A stretch of DNA of 51,894 nucleotides, taken from contig JAQCGH010000011.1 of assembly GCA_027620015.1 (NCBI GenBank), positions 1-51,894 on the forward strand. The letters run 5' to 3'. Within the stretch, counting starts at the first letter, position 1. Each line of letters starts with the position of its first letter. The translations under genes were made by a program, and so were the position numbers. Below the pieces are notes generated by a model. That model worked only from the letters and a program-made list of their open reading frames with translations, was not told the DNA's origin and did no database searches. Positions 24,522-34,338 of this stretch are shown one piece after another. The DNA comes from Cyanobacteriota bacterium (GTDB lineage: Bacteria > Cyanobacteriota > Cyanobacteriia > PCC-6307 > Cyanobiaceae).

Positions 24522-25744
24522 GTGGCCCCTTGAACCACCGCCCCCGGGTAGTGGTGGTAGGTGCCGGACCGGCAGGAGCCAGCTTGGCCCTCCTGCTGGC
24601 CCGTGAGGGTGTCGCCGTAACCCTGGTGGAAGGCAGCACAAGCCTGGAGCGTCAATTCCGCGGCGAAGCGCTGATGCCCTCAGGGCTAGAGGCCCTTGCG
24701 GCCATGGGGCTACTGGAGTTGATTCAAAGCCTGCCCCACCGCCCCCTGTTGGGATGGCGCTTCGTAGTAAGTGGCCAAGAGCTATTTACCGCTACCGAGC
24801 CTCTCGGCGGCGATCCTTACAGGCCCTGCACGCTGGTGAGCCAGCCGGCCCTGCTGGAGGCCCTCCTGAAACTGGCCGGCACCTACCCCTCCTTTGCGAT
24901 TGAACGGGGTCAGCCGGTGGTCGAACTCCTGTGGCAGCAGGAGCGGCTGGCGGGGGTGCAACTGCGCGATGGTCGTCATCTCTCTGCCGACCTTGTCATC
25001 GGCTGCGATGGCCGGGGCTCCCTGGTGCGCCAAAAGGCAGGGCTAGCACTGCAAAGCAGCCCCAGCCCCATCGACTTGCTCTGGTTTCAACTTGCCAGTC
25101 CCGCGGCATCGCCCTTGGCTGGCTGTTTCACCACCCTGGCGGGGACCGAGGGGGTTTTCAGCGCTTTCGAAAGCGCTAGCGGCGGCTTGCAGCTTGGCTG
25201 GGTAATTGGCAAATCTCAAGCCACACCGGATCTCAGCACAGAAGACTGGATCGAGCGGATGGCAGCTTCAAGTCCGCCGCAGCTGGCGACCTGGCTTCGG
25301 AAGTGGCGCGACGGACTGGGAGCACCCAGCCGGTTGACGGTGCAGGTGGGGTCAACTGAGCGCTGGTGCCAACCAGGCCTGCTGCTGCTTGGCGATGCGG
25401 CCCACCCGATGGGTCCAGTGCGCGCCCAGGGCATCAACATGGCCCTGCGTGATGCCTTGGTAGCAGCGAGGCGGTTGTTGCCTCTGCTCAGCACTAGCTG
25501 CAGTGGCGCTGCCCTTGATGGGGTGGCCGCCCAAATTGAGGCGGAGCGGCGGCCCGAAATCATCAGCATGCAAACCCTGCAGGCCGCCGAAGCAGCCCGG
25601 GGAGAGCAATTGCGGCAGCATGGTTGGTTGCGTTGGGCTTTGGCTATCGCCGCCCCCCTAGCGGGCCCGGCGATAGCTGCCCACTGGAGTCAGCAGCAAC
25701 AACCGCTGCGCCAAGGACTAGCCCAGCTGCCAGGACCGTCATGA
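24518..25744 (+). CDS. FAD-dependent monooxygenase/oxidoreductase (PHBH-like fold)
   Basis: 408 aa, GTG start. FAD-binding GAGPAG (15-20) with acidic end of the second strand (TLVEGS), a mid-protein VIGCDGRGSLVRQKAGL (the DG motif) and the ribityl-binding GDAAHPMGPVRAQGINMALR (292-311). These three motifs define the aromatic-hydroxylase/geranylgeranyl-reductase-like flavoprotein group. The C-terminus has a helix (WALAIAAPLAGPAIAA) that could touch a membrane. Substrate unknown; ubiquinone or carotenoid/chlorophyll-related hydroxylases belong to the same fold. Confidence 0.85.
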   Translation: MSGPLNHRPRVVVVGAGPAGASLALLLAREGVAVTLVEGSTSLERQFRGEALMPSGLEALAAMGLLELIQSLPHRPLLGWRFVVSGQELFTATEPLGGDPYRPCTLVSQPALLEALLKLAGTYPSFAIERGQPVVELLWQQERLAGVQLRDGRHLSADLVIGCDGRGSLVRQKAGLALQSSPSPIDLLWFQLASPAASPLAGCFTTLAGTEGVFSAFESASGGLQLGWVIGKSQATPDLSTEDWIERMAASSPPQLATWLRKWRDGLGAPSRLTVQVGSTERWCQPGLLLLGDAAHPMGPVRAQGINMALRDALVAARRLLPLLSTSCSGAALDGVAAQIEAERRPEIISMQTLQAAEAARGEQLRQHGWLRWALAIAAPLAGPAIAAHWSQQQQPLRQGLAQLPGPS

Positions 25745-25766
25745 TGGGTGCCACCACGCTGAAACC

Positions 25767-26192
25767 ATGGCTACGCCTCGTATTAATCCCTCACTTGCCC
25801 TTGGCCTGATCGCCCTGCTGACTGCCCCCCTCCAGGCAGCACCCAAGGACCCGCCCTATCCCTCGATGGAACTGTTGCGCGAGCTCCAGCTCCACGCCTT
25901 CGCCTGCGGCAGAGACAACACGATTGAAGCCTGCGGCAAGGCACGCACCATGGCCGATCCACTTATGGATCACCCCCGCCTAGGCGCCAACTGCAAGGAC
26001 GCCATCTGGACTATCCGCGAACGATCCAAACCAGCTGCTAATAACACTTTTGAACGGCGCGAAGCTCTCGACCGAGCCGGCCAAGACCTGATCCCCTTCT
26101 GCAAGCAGCAGACCCGCTCGGTCGTCCCGAGCAAAATTGATAGCAAGCCCCAGGAGAGAAAGGGCGGGTTTGGCCTAATTCCGGGCTCCTGA
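25767..26192 (+). CDS. Small secreted protein with four cysteines
   Basis: 141 aa. Signal peptide: MATPRINPS, hydrophobic LALGLIALLTAPLQA and a cleavage site after AQA-like LQAA. The mature part has four Cys (FACGRDNTIEACGKA, GANCKDAI, PFCKQQ), enough for two disulfides, and ends in a basic, Gly-rich tail. Helical in appearance. No recognised family. Twenty-two bases downstream of the monooxygenase gene. Confidence 0.6.
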   Translation: MATPRINPSLALGLIALLTAPLQAAPKDPPYPSMELLRELQLHAFACGRDNTIEACGKARTMADPLMDHPRLGANCKDAIWTIRERSKPAANNTFERREALDRAGQDLIPFCKQQTRSVVPSKIDSKPQERKGGFGLIPGS

Positions 26193-26193
26193 T

Positions 26194-26290
26194 CCTGGCT
26201 GGCTCTCGATCAAATTCAGCGACCAGCAGACTTCCAATTTAATCTACTTCTATTGGAAGCCAGTCAGGTCTGGAAGGGTGACAAGCCAGG
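26194..26290 (+). other. Possible folded RNA element upstream of pgm
   Basis: CCTGGCT (26194-26200) can pair with AGCCAGG (26284-26290). Within this frame are a hairpin CTTCCAAT/ATTGGAAG (26231-26238 and 26252-26259) and a second smaller one GTCA/TGAC (26263-26266 and 26279-26282) whose 12-base loop includes GGAA. The 3' arms are stacked with one-base spacing, as in a three-way junction. It occupies most of the 136-base gap before pgm. No known riboswitch class matched by eye; the outer stem alone could be chance. Confidence 0.3.
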
Positions 26291-26295
26291 GCTAA

Positions 26296-27984
<1,689 letters not shown>

Positions 27985-28212
27985 GGCGACCCGAATCCAA
28001 AAGTGGCGCTCCAGCTAACTGATCACCGAGATCTACAGGCTGCGACGGGACTCATCGATGGTTGCGGTCTGCACCACAAGGGGCAACACGCCAATCGATT
28101 GGGTGCACCGCCCACAGGCAACAGACCCACCAACGACAGCCCCGAAAGTGTTCGAGGTAATTAATCTGAGCATGGGTCCGCAAATTAACGGGCCTCACTC
28201 AAATTTTGCTCC

Positions 28213-29337
28213 TCAGGGGCGAGCTTGGATCAGCTGCACCGGTGCCCCGTGGCGCAAGTTGAGCAGACCGGCGGTGATCACCCGGTCCCCCGCCACCAGG
28301 CCCCGCTGCAACGGGTAGCGGTTGCCGTGCAGATCCCCAAGCTGCACAGGCTTCTGCAGGGCAAAGCGAGTACCAGTCGGCAGCTTGCGCAACTTGGCCA
28401 GGGGGGCTTTGCCCGGCTGGCGTTCCAGATCAGCCAAAGCGCCCACCACATAGACAAACGACTGCCCCGCCAGCTGGGTCACCGCTGTGAACGGCACCGC
28501 CAACTCCTCACGCCGGTCGAGCTCCAGGCGGGTGCGGGTGCGCTGGCCGTTGCGCAAGCCACCGCTGGGATTCTCAAACACGGCCTTCACCAACAGGGTC
28601 TGGGTGGCCGCCGTCATACCCGGATCCACTGAGCTCACCTTCCCCTCTGCCAGCGGCTGGGAGCGGGAGGAGTCGAGCAAGAGCACCCGCTGGCCAGGTC
28701 TCACCCGACTGGCATACACCGCGGGAACGTCGATGCGAGCAAGCAAGCGGTCGTTGCGGATCAGGCGGGTGAGTGGCACCCCCGCCTCAATCACATCCCC
28801 TTGCTTGAAGCGCAGATCGGCCACCGTGCCGGTAATAGGTGCTCTGAGATTCTTAAACCCCAGATCCGCCTCGCGAGCCAACAGGGCCTCCCTCGCCGCT
28901 ACATAAGACTGGCGGTACTCATCCCGCTGCAGGACGCTGGCTGCACCCTGACGCGCCAAATCCTCATAGCGCTGGTAGTTGATGAGGTTGGTCTTCATCT
29001 GGGCGCGCAGGCTGGCCACCTCAGCCCGCAGGCGGGCCTGGTCGAGCACGAGCAATAACTGCCCCTGGCGCACCGAATCGCCCTGGCGCACCAGCAGGCT
29101 CTGAATCCGTCCTCCGGACTGGGCGGCCAGATTCACCTCAGCAGCCGACTCAAGGGTGCTCATCGTGTCAAAGCTGGACTGGAACTCTTCCGGGGAGACG
29201 CGCTGGCTCTGCACCAACGGCAAGCGCTGAACAGATTCACGCGCCGGGGCGCAGCCCAGCAAAAGACCTGCTGGCACTATCACTGCCATCAGCATTAGGG
29301 CTAGTGAATACCTAGGGGAACCCTTCAGCGCCGACAT
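28213..29337 (-). CDS. RND-type efflux membrane fusion lipoprotein, without a pump gene
   Basis: 374 aa from ATG 29337. Lipobox GLLLGC (Cys29). Then the periplasmic adaptor layout: lipoyl half-motif (AAQSGGRIQSLLVRQGDSVR), helical hairpin (~95-160), second lipoyl half (LRAPITGTVADLRFKQGDVI), beta-barrel and membrane-proximal domain (LAVPFTAVTQLAGQSFVYVV, NRYPLQRGLVAGDRVITAG). Such proteins bridge an AcrB-like pump and an outer-membrane channel. Downstream there are only 228 bases before the convergent pgm gene, and neither a pump nor a TolC gene is nearby, so its partner must be elsewhere. ORFs in that gap look spurious. Confidence 0.88.
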   Translation of the reverse strand: MSALKGSPRYSLALMLMAVIVPAGLLLGCAPARESVQRLPLVQSQRVSPEEFQSSFDTMSTLESAAEVNLAAQSGGRIQSLLVRQGDSVRQGQLLLVLDQARLRAEVASLRAQMKTNLINYQRYEDLARQGAASVLQRDEYRQSYVAAREALLAREADLGFKNLRAPITGTVADLRFKQGDVIEAGVPLTRLIRNDRLLARIDVPAVYASRVRPGQRVLLLDSSRSQPLAEGKVSSVDPGMTAATQTLLVKAVFENPSGGLRNGQRTRTRLELDRREELAVPFTAVTQLAGQSFVYVVGALADLERQPGKAPLAKLRKLPTGTRFALQKPVQLGDLHGNRYPLQRGLVAGDRVITAGLLNLRHGAPVQLIQARP

Positions 29338-29418
29338 CAAGGAATTGCCAAGCACTATTTCCGGAGCGTATCGCCGATGGGCGGATGATGGGAGTCGGCG
29401 GGACCTGCACCAATCCCA

Positions 29419-31653
29419 TTGAGCGACCTGTTCAGCCATCACCGCGACATCACCTTGGCCCGCATAGCGCCCTTGGCCGATCGGCTGCGGCCGCGCACCC
29501 TGGACGACTTCGTGGGGCAGGAGTCGATCCTCGGAGTAGGTCGGCTACTTCGCCGTGCAATCACAGCAGACCGAGTCGGCAACCTGATCCTGCACGGCCC
29601 ACCGGGGGTGGGCAAAACAACCCTGGCCCGAATCATTGCGGGCAGCACCAGGGCCCATTTCAGCAGCCTCAATGCCGTACTAGCAGGGGTCAAGGATTTA
29701 CGCATCGAAGTGGAGAAAGCTCGAGAGCGCCTGGCGCGCCACGGTTTGCGCACGACGCTCTTTGTTGATGAGGTGCACCGTTTCAACAGTGCCCAGCAGG
29801 ACGCCCTGCTGCCTTGGGTAGAAAACGGCACGGTCAATCTGATCGGAGCCACCACCGAAAACCCCTATTTCGAGGTTAATCAAGCTCTGGTAAGCCGTTC
29901 GCGGTTGTTTCGCATGCAACATCTTGCGCCAGCAGACCTGCGCAAGCTGCTGGAGAGGGCTCTGCGGGATCCGGAAGTGGGCTACGGCGAACGCTCGATT
30001 CACTTGGCCGCAGACGCGGCAGACCACCTGGTTGATGTAGCCAGCGGCGATGCCCGCAGCTTGCTTAATGCCCTGGAGCTGGCGGTGGAAACCACTCCGC
30101 CAGCTCCAGATGGCTCCATCACCATCGATCTGACCATTGCCGAAGAGTCGATACAGCAGCGAGCGGTGCTCTACGACAAGCAGGGGGATGCCCACTTCGA
30201 CACGATTAGCGCCTTCATCAAATCGCTACGAGGTTCTGATCCCGATGCGGCCCTGTTCTGGCTGGCCCGCATGGTGGAAGCGGGCGAAAACCCACGCTTC
30301 ATTTTTCGGCGCATGTTGATTGCTGCCGGGGAAGACGTCGGACTAGCCGATCCCCAGGCAGTGGTAGTGGTGGAAGCCTGTGCAGCCAGCTTCGAGCGTG
30401 TGGGATTACCGGAGGGGCTCTACCCGCTGGCCCAGGCAGCTCTTTATTTGGCGGGAGCGGAGAAGAGCAACAGCGTGCTGGGTTTCTTCGATGCCCTCAA
30501 AAGCGTGCGGAGCGCCAACCTCCAGCAGGTGCCCGCTCTCCTGCGCGACGCCAACCGCGATGGCCAGGCATTTGGCGATGGGGTGGGCTACCGCTACCCC
30601 CATGCCTACGCCGAGCACTGGGTAGCCCAGCAGTATTTGCCCAACGAACTTCAAGGTGAGATTTTTTGGCAACCGGGCACCCTGGGATGGGAGGGCCAAA
30701 GGCGAGAGCGCCTGCAACAGCGACGAGCCGCTCAGCTGGCGGCTGCCGCGGAGATGGCGGCGGATAAGGGCGTAGTGCTCAGCAGTAGTCCGGAGGATCC
30801 CCAGCTGGAGCGCTGGCTGCAGCGGCAAGCCGCTGCCGAGGGAGAACGACTTGACAGCTTGAGACGTCGCTTCTGGGAAGGCGTGATCTGGCAACGCCAA
30901 GCTCGAGTACTTGTGCTGGAAGCGAGGTCGTTGCTATGGGCCCTAGATCCCCTGACCGCTACTCCCGAGGGCGGGGTAGTAATCACCGTGGCCCAGGCCT
31001 CCGACCGGGAGCGGCTGCAGGCCCAGCTGAAGGTGCTCGACAGCCTGCGTCAGCCCGAGGTGCTGCTGGTGCAGCCCCAAACCCCTGCCGCCCTGAGCTC
31101 CCTGCTCGAACCAAAACTCGAACTCGACTCCGGACCCCGCTTCGACTGGGTAATAGCTCGTCAACCCTGGCAGGGACTCAGTGAAGACCTGATCGGGGCC
31201 TGGATCAGCGAGGCAGGAGCTCTACTGGGCAACACCGGCCAATGGCGCCTGCTGTTCAGTACTCCCCAACTCGGACCAGCAGCAAGCCTGCAGGCCCTAA
31301 TCGGCACGGCAGAAACCTCCCTAAAAACCCTGCTACAGGAGCTCAACCAACTAGAGCGGCAGCAGCGGATCGAGGCCCAGAGCACCGCCCTAATCAGCCA
31401 ACGCAGCTTGACCGCTGCGGGATGGCAAGTGCAGCAAGAGCAATGGCACGAAACACTCCAAATAGAGCTGACAGCCGAGCTGATCGAACGCTGGCTGACC
31501 CCAGCCAGCCCCTATCTCGAAGCAATGGCCTCACTCCGCGGCAAAAACCTAACCAGCGATGCCTTGCAAAGCCTGCAAGAGGCATTTAATCATCTGCTCG
31601 GCCAGCCATTGCCCCAGGCCCTTGAGCACACTTTGATCAAGGCCCGGCGGTAG
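29419..31653 (+). CDS. rarA: RarA/MgsA replication-recombination ATPase fused to a methyltransferase-like domain
   Basis: 744 aa, TTG start. Residues 1-430 are RarA (MgsA/WRNIP1 family): RPRTLDDFVGQ, Walker A GPPGVGKT (60-67), Walker B LFVDEVH (114-120), sensor GATTENPYFEVN, and the C-terminal tetramerisation region (AGEDVGLADPQA, YRYPHAYAEHWVAQQYLP). Bacterial RarA ends near there. The remaining ~300 residues contain ARVLVLEARSLLWALDPLTA followed by PEGGVVITVA, reminiscent of the SAM-binding half of a Rossmann methyltransferase, though the Gly-rich loop is degenerate. RarA acts at stalled forks with SSB. The fusion occurs in cyanobacteria; the job of the second domain is unknown to me. Confidence 0.9.
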   Translation: MSDLFSHHRDITLARIAPLADRLRPRTLDDFVGQESILGVGRLLRRAITADRVGNLILHGPPGVGKTTLARIIAGSTRAHFSSLNAVLAGVKDLRIEVEKARERLARHGLRTTLFVDEVHRFNSAQQDALLPWVENGTVNLIGATTENPYFEVNQALVSRSRLFRMQHLAPADLRKLLERALRDPEVGYGERSIHLAADAADHLVDVASGDARSLLNALELAVETTPPAPDGSITIDLTIAEESIQQRAVLYDKQGDAHFDTISAFIKSLRGSDPDAALFWLARMVEAGENPRFIFRRMLIAAGEDVGLADPQAVVVVEACAASFERVGLPEGLYPLAQAALYLAGAEKSNSVLGFFDALKSVRSANLQQVPALLRDANRDGQAFGDGVGYRYPHAYAEHWVAQQYLPNELQGEIFWQPGTLGWEGQRRERLQQRRAAQLAAAAEMAADKGVVLSSSPEDPQLERWLQRQAAAEGERLDSLRRRFWEGVIWQRQARVLVLEARSLLWALDPLTATPEGGVVITVAQASDRERLQAQLKVLDSLRQPEVLLVQPQTPAALSSLLEPKLELDSGPRFDWVIARQPWQGLSEDLIGAWISEAGALLGNTGQWRLLFSTPQLGPAASLQALIGTAETSLKTLLQELNQLERQQRIEAQSTALISQRSLTAAGWQVQQEQWHETLQIELTAELIERWLTPASPYLEAMASLRGKNLTSDALQSLQEAFNHLLGQPLPQALEHTLIKARR

Positions 31654-32299
31654 CCGGGGCAGGGGCAATCGTGTGAACTACAGCCAAATTGTCAGCCATC
31701 TGGTTTGCCTGGATACAGGCCGGCAAAAATACATACAAGGTGAGCAAAGAGATGCGCTGATAGTCGTCACCTTGGCAATGACATTCAGCACAGACTTTCT
31801 CGGCACCGGTATTGGTGTTGCAAAAGTCGGCAAGGCGCATGTCGGTTGGCAGGGCATCGATGATGCCGGCCGAGGAGATCTGGCCATCCCGCGCGTCGGC
31901 CATGATCGCGGAACGCAGAGCCTGCACCGCGTAGGTGTTATCGCCCCAGGTGGGGTTGTAACTAAGGGATTGGTTCTTGAGGAACTTGACACCGCCATCT
32001 GAATACAGGAAACGGGACACCCCGAGGAAGTCGACGGAGTACGACTTCTTCATTCCTTCCCGCAGTTCTTCTGCGGTGAAGCCCGAGCGATATAGGCCCC
32101 TCTCCAGGCCACGATCGGTGACTTCACCAGACTGCATGAATATTTTGAAGGCATCTTGACTGGTGGACCACAAGGCCCCACTGGTATTCCACCGACCTGG
32201 GTGATTGTTTTCGACTGCAGCGGACGCTGGCAGGGTCACAGCCGAGAGGGCCGTACCCACAAAAAGGCCAGCTAGCAAACGCTTAATCAAGAGACACAT
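31637..32299 (-). CDS. Exported DUF1400-like protein with a CxxCH motif
   Basis: 220 aa. Signal peptide: MCLLIKRLLA, hydrophobic GLFVGTALSAVTL, cleavage after ASA (~27). The mature part resembles the DUF1400 domain found in front of cyanobacterial alpha/beta hydrolases: AFKIFMQSGEVTDRGLERGL, EELREGMKKSYSVDFLGVSR, FLYSDGGVKFL and ALRSAIMADARDGQISSAG. Here the hydrolase is absent. The C-terminal part instead has VCAECHC (Cys170, Cys173, His174), a c-type haem-attachment pattern in an exported protein, plus further Cys. Its 3' end overlaps rarA by 17 bases. A 158-base AT-rich region upstream probably holds its own promoter. Function unknown. Confidence 0.75.
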   Translation of the reverse strand: MCLLIKRLLAGLFVGTALSAVTLPASAAVENNHPGRWNTSGALWSTSQDAFKIFMQSGEVTDRGLERGLYRSGFTAEELREGMKKSYSVDFLGVSRFLYSDGGVKFLKNQSLSYNPTWGDNTYAVQALRSAIMADARDGQISSAGIIDALPTDMRLADFCNTNTGAEKVCAECHCQGDDYQRISLLTLYVFLPACIQANQMADNLAVVHTIAPAPATAGP

Positions 32300-32367
32300 A
32301 AAATCAGTTAATTCAAAGCTTAATCACGTAGCACCACATGTCATCAGAAAGGCAATTCTACAGGGCG

Positions 32368-32386
32368 CTTCGATACAAAATCGAAG
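32368..32386. repeat. Inverted repeat between the PPTase and CxxCH protein genes
   Basis: CTTCGAT (32368-32374), loop ACAAA, ATCGAAG (32380-32386). It is in an AT-rich gap, downstream of the PPTase stop and upstream of the next minus-strand gene. There is no T-run on either side, so terminator or operator cannot be decided. Confidence 0.35.
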
Positions 32387-32457
32387 GATTTGCGCTGGAT
32401 TTCAGTAGTGAATCTATGTTTTTAGAACAATGATGCGAGCTTGTATTCCTTGTTTCT

Positions 32458-33138
32458 TCAGGCCGCCTGCACAGGCTGTCCTGGCGACTGCAACATCAAC
32501 CCAGCACAACCCTCACCTACCGCGGCCCAACGCCAGCACCCCTGCAGCGCACTGCTGTGATCTGGCCTGGTCCCATCACTGAGATTTAGTAAGCTGCCGC
32601 AGCTGTGGTCGTAACACCACTGCACCAATTCAGTTGCAAGGGTGCGATGGCGCCATTTAATAGCCGCTTCCTTCAACACCCAGCTGTTGAGCACCGCTCG
32701 CCTTAGCTCCTCCCCAGTCAAATCCTGCAACTGCGCCTTTTCAATCTCTGGATAAAATCGCCGCATCAATCCAGCTGGATCAATAGGTCGAGCAGTGGAT
32801 TCGAGGTCGACTCCGATGGGAGAGCTGGAATAGCCAATCAGCAAGCCAGCGCCGCTATGGCTCAGACTTACCCATCCGAGACCTGCTTCTAGAAGAGGCG
32901 GTTGGCCGGGAGGGCTATGAAGCTGTACCTCAGCACCAGTGCAGCTCAAACGTTCAGCAAGCTTCAGCCGGAGCAGCGCCCGACTCTGAAAGTAGCGACT
33001 TCGCTGCAGCTCAGGCAGAGCCGAGCCCCAACTGCGTTCATCACTAGATAGGCAACCCTGGTCGCCCCCCTCAAGAGAGCTGAGCCATAGCAGGGGGGCT
33101 GGGCACTGCGGCAGATCCAAACTGCTGCCTAAGATCAC
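32458..33138 (-). CDS. 4'-phosphopantetheinyl transferase, Sfp type
   Basis: 226 aa from GTG 33138; a TTG at 33162 is also open but its first base lies exactly opposite the start of bcp, leaving no promoter space. Diagnostic motifs: WVSLSHSG (P1-like, phosphate side), IGVDLE (Mg-binding Asp and Glu) and WVLKEAAIK (Trp/Lys-Glu-x3-Lys motif). It moves the phosphopantetheine arm from CoA to acyl carrier proteins; in cyanobacteria a single broad Sfp-type enzyme commonly serves fatty-acid ACP. Divergent from bcp. Confidence 0.88.
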   Translation of the reverse strand: MILGSSLDLPQCPAPLLWLSSLEGGDQGCLSSDERSWGSALPELQRSRYFQSRALLRLKLAERLSCTGAEVQLHSPPGQPPLLEAGLGWVSLSHSGAGLLIGYSSSPIGVDLESTARPIDPAGLMRRFYPEIEKAQLQDLTGEELRRAVLNSWVLKEAAIKWRHRTLATELVQWCYDHSCGSLLNLSDGTRPDHSSALQGCWRWAAVGEGCAGLMLQSPGQPVQAA

Positions 33139-33161
33139 ATTTGAGTTCAGTTTGACGGTCA

Positions 33162-33629
33162 ATGGCCCTGCAGATCGGCGATCCCGCCCCTGATTTCACC
33201 TTGCCAGACCAACACGGAACGGCAGTGAATCTTTCCCAGTTCAAGGGCCAACGGGTGGTGATCTACTTCTATCCCAAGGACGACACCCCGGGTTGTACCA
33301 AAGAAGCCTGCAATTTCCGCGACCAGTGGGGGGAATTCGAAAAAAAAGGCATTGCTGTTCTTGGTATAAGCAAAGACGGCGCCAGCAGCCACACCAAATT
33401 TATCGCCAAATACGACCTTCCCTTCACCTTGTTAAGCGATGACGAGCCTTGCTCAGTGGCCTCTGCCTATGAGAGCTACGGGCTCAAGAAATTCATGGGT
33501 AAGGAATACATGGGAATGATGCGTCACACTTTCGTAATTGATACAGAAGGAAAGATTGAAAAGATCTATACAAAGGTCAAGTCCGAAACCATGGCTGACG
33601 ACATCCTTAGCGATCTGGGCCAGGCCTGA
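33162..33629 (+). CDS. bcp: Thioredoxin-dependent peroxiredoxin Bcp (PrxQ type)
   Basis: 155 aa. Peroxidatic Cys45 and resolving Cys50 in DDTPGCTKEACNFRD give the five-residue spacing of atypical 2-Cys BCP/PrxQ enzymes; PAPDFTLPDQHG and FYPKDDTPG are standard. It reduces hydrogen peroxide and lipid hydroperoxides with electrons from thioredoxin, which fits the ftrC gene in the same window. The last 23 bases overlap the 3' end of coaX on the other strand. Confidence 0.95.
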   Translation: MALQIGDPAPDFTLPDQHGTAVNLSQFKGQRVVIYFYPKDDTPGCTKEACNFRDQWGEFEKKGIAVLGISKDGASSHTKFIAKYDLPFTLLSDDEPCSVASAYESYGLKKFMGKEYMGMMRHTFVIDTEGKIEKIYTKVKSETMADDILSDLGQA

Positions 33630-34338
33630 GTGCAGCCAAGGCCTCAAGGGCTAGGTCCGGAGCCAGCTGGAGCGGCATAGCGCCAAATAGCAGCTCCAGC
33701 AACAACGGTTTGAGCAGGGGGCCATCCCCTCCCGTGAGCCACAAACCGCAGCCTGGGCAGCTGGTTTGTGCTTCACGCCCAGCCGAGGCCAGGGCGGCCG
33801 CCAGTCCCCTCAAAACCCCAGCGGCCATAGCTTCTGGCGTTAAGCGAGGCCAGATGTCTAAAGGCAGTTCCACAGGCAGGTTCAAGCCAGGCAGTTCCGC
33901 AGTTTCAGCAGCCAAGGCCCGCAACTGCAAGGCAGCTCCGGCTAGCAAGCGCCCTCCTGCAAATCGGCCCTCCCTAGTGACCAGGGTGAGGCTCATAGCG
34001 GTGCCGCCGTCCGCCACCAAGACGGGCCCAGCGGCAAGGCACCAGGCCCGCCAAGCCACCAGGGCTCGATCGACTCCCAGCCAGCCAGGCTGCTCCAACA
34101 AGGGCACATCTTTTAATTGCAGACGTAGCTTCAGCGGCAATGGAGCACAGTTAGGCACATGGCCCACCCCAGCCCAAGCAACCAGCCCCTCAAACTCGCC
34201 CACACCGGCTGGAGCAGTCCATGTACGCAGGCAGCCCGGCTCACCCGCTGCCCAGTGCCATCGGCTGTTGCCGATCAGTAGCCAGCGGCCCTCGCTCAGA
34301 TGCCCTCTCCCATAAATCCCGGCAGATGGATGCCACAT
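33607..34338 (-). CDS. coaX: Type III pantothenate kinase, variant phosphate-1 motif
   Basis: 243 aa. ASKHA-fold features of CoaX: LLIGNSRWHWA near the N-terminus, LGVDRALVAWRA, VLVADGGTAMSLTLV and FAGGRLLAGAALQLRAL. It phosphorylates pantothenate as the first step of CoA synthesis. In most CoaX proteins the first motif is DxGN, with Asp needed for Mg-ATP; here that position is Leu (L-I-G-N). The rest of the active site is present. The chosen ATG lies within the cysH 3' end (43-base overlap). No ATG/GTG alternative occurs before the conserved motif, so the start is likely right. Confidence 0.83.
   Translation of the reverse strand: MWHPSAGIYGRGHLSEGRWLLIGNSRWHWAAGEPGCLRTWTAPAGVGEFEGLVAWAGVGHVPNCAPLPLKLRLQLKDVPLLEQPGWLGVDRALVAWRAWCLAAGPVLVADGGTAMSLTLVTREGRFAGGRLLAGAALQLRALAAETAELPGLNLPVELPLDIWPRLTPEAMAAGVLRGLAAALASAGREAQTSCPGCGLWLTGGDGPLLKPLLLELLFGAMPLQLAPDLALEALAALRPGPDR

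Noticed and set aside
26263-26287. SRP-RNA-like GTCAGGTCTGGAAGG core
   Set aside because: The 5' half and GGAA tetraloop resemble 4.5S RNA, but the invariant AGCAG on the 3' side is replaced by TGACAAG, and the GGAA is not at the middle of a long hairpin.
28058-28318. 86-aa plus-strand ORF in the pgm/adaptor gap
   Set aside because: Overlaps the adaptor gene antisense by about 100 bases and has no protein-like composition or start signal.
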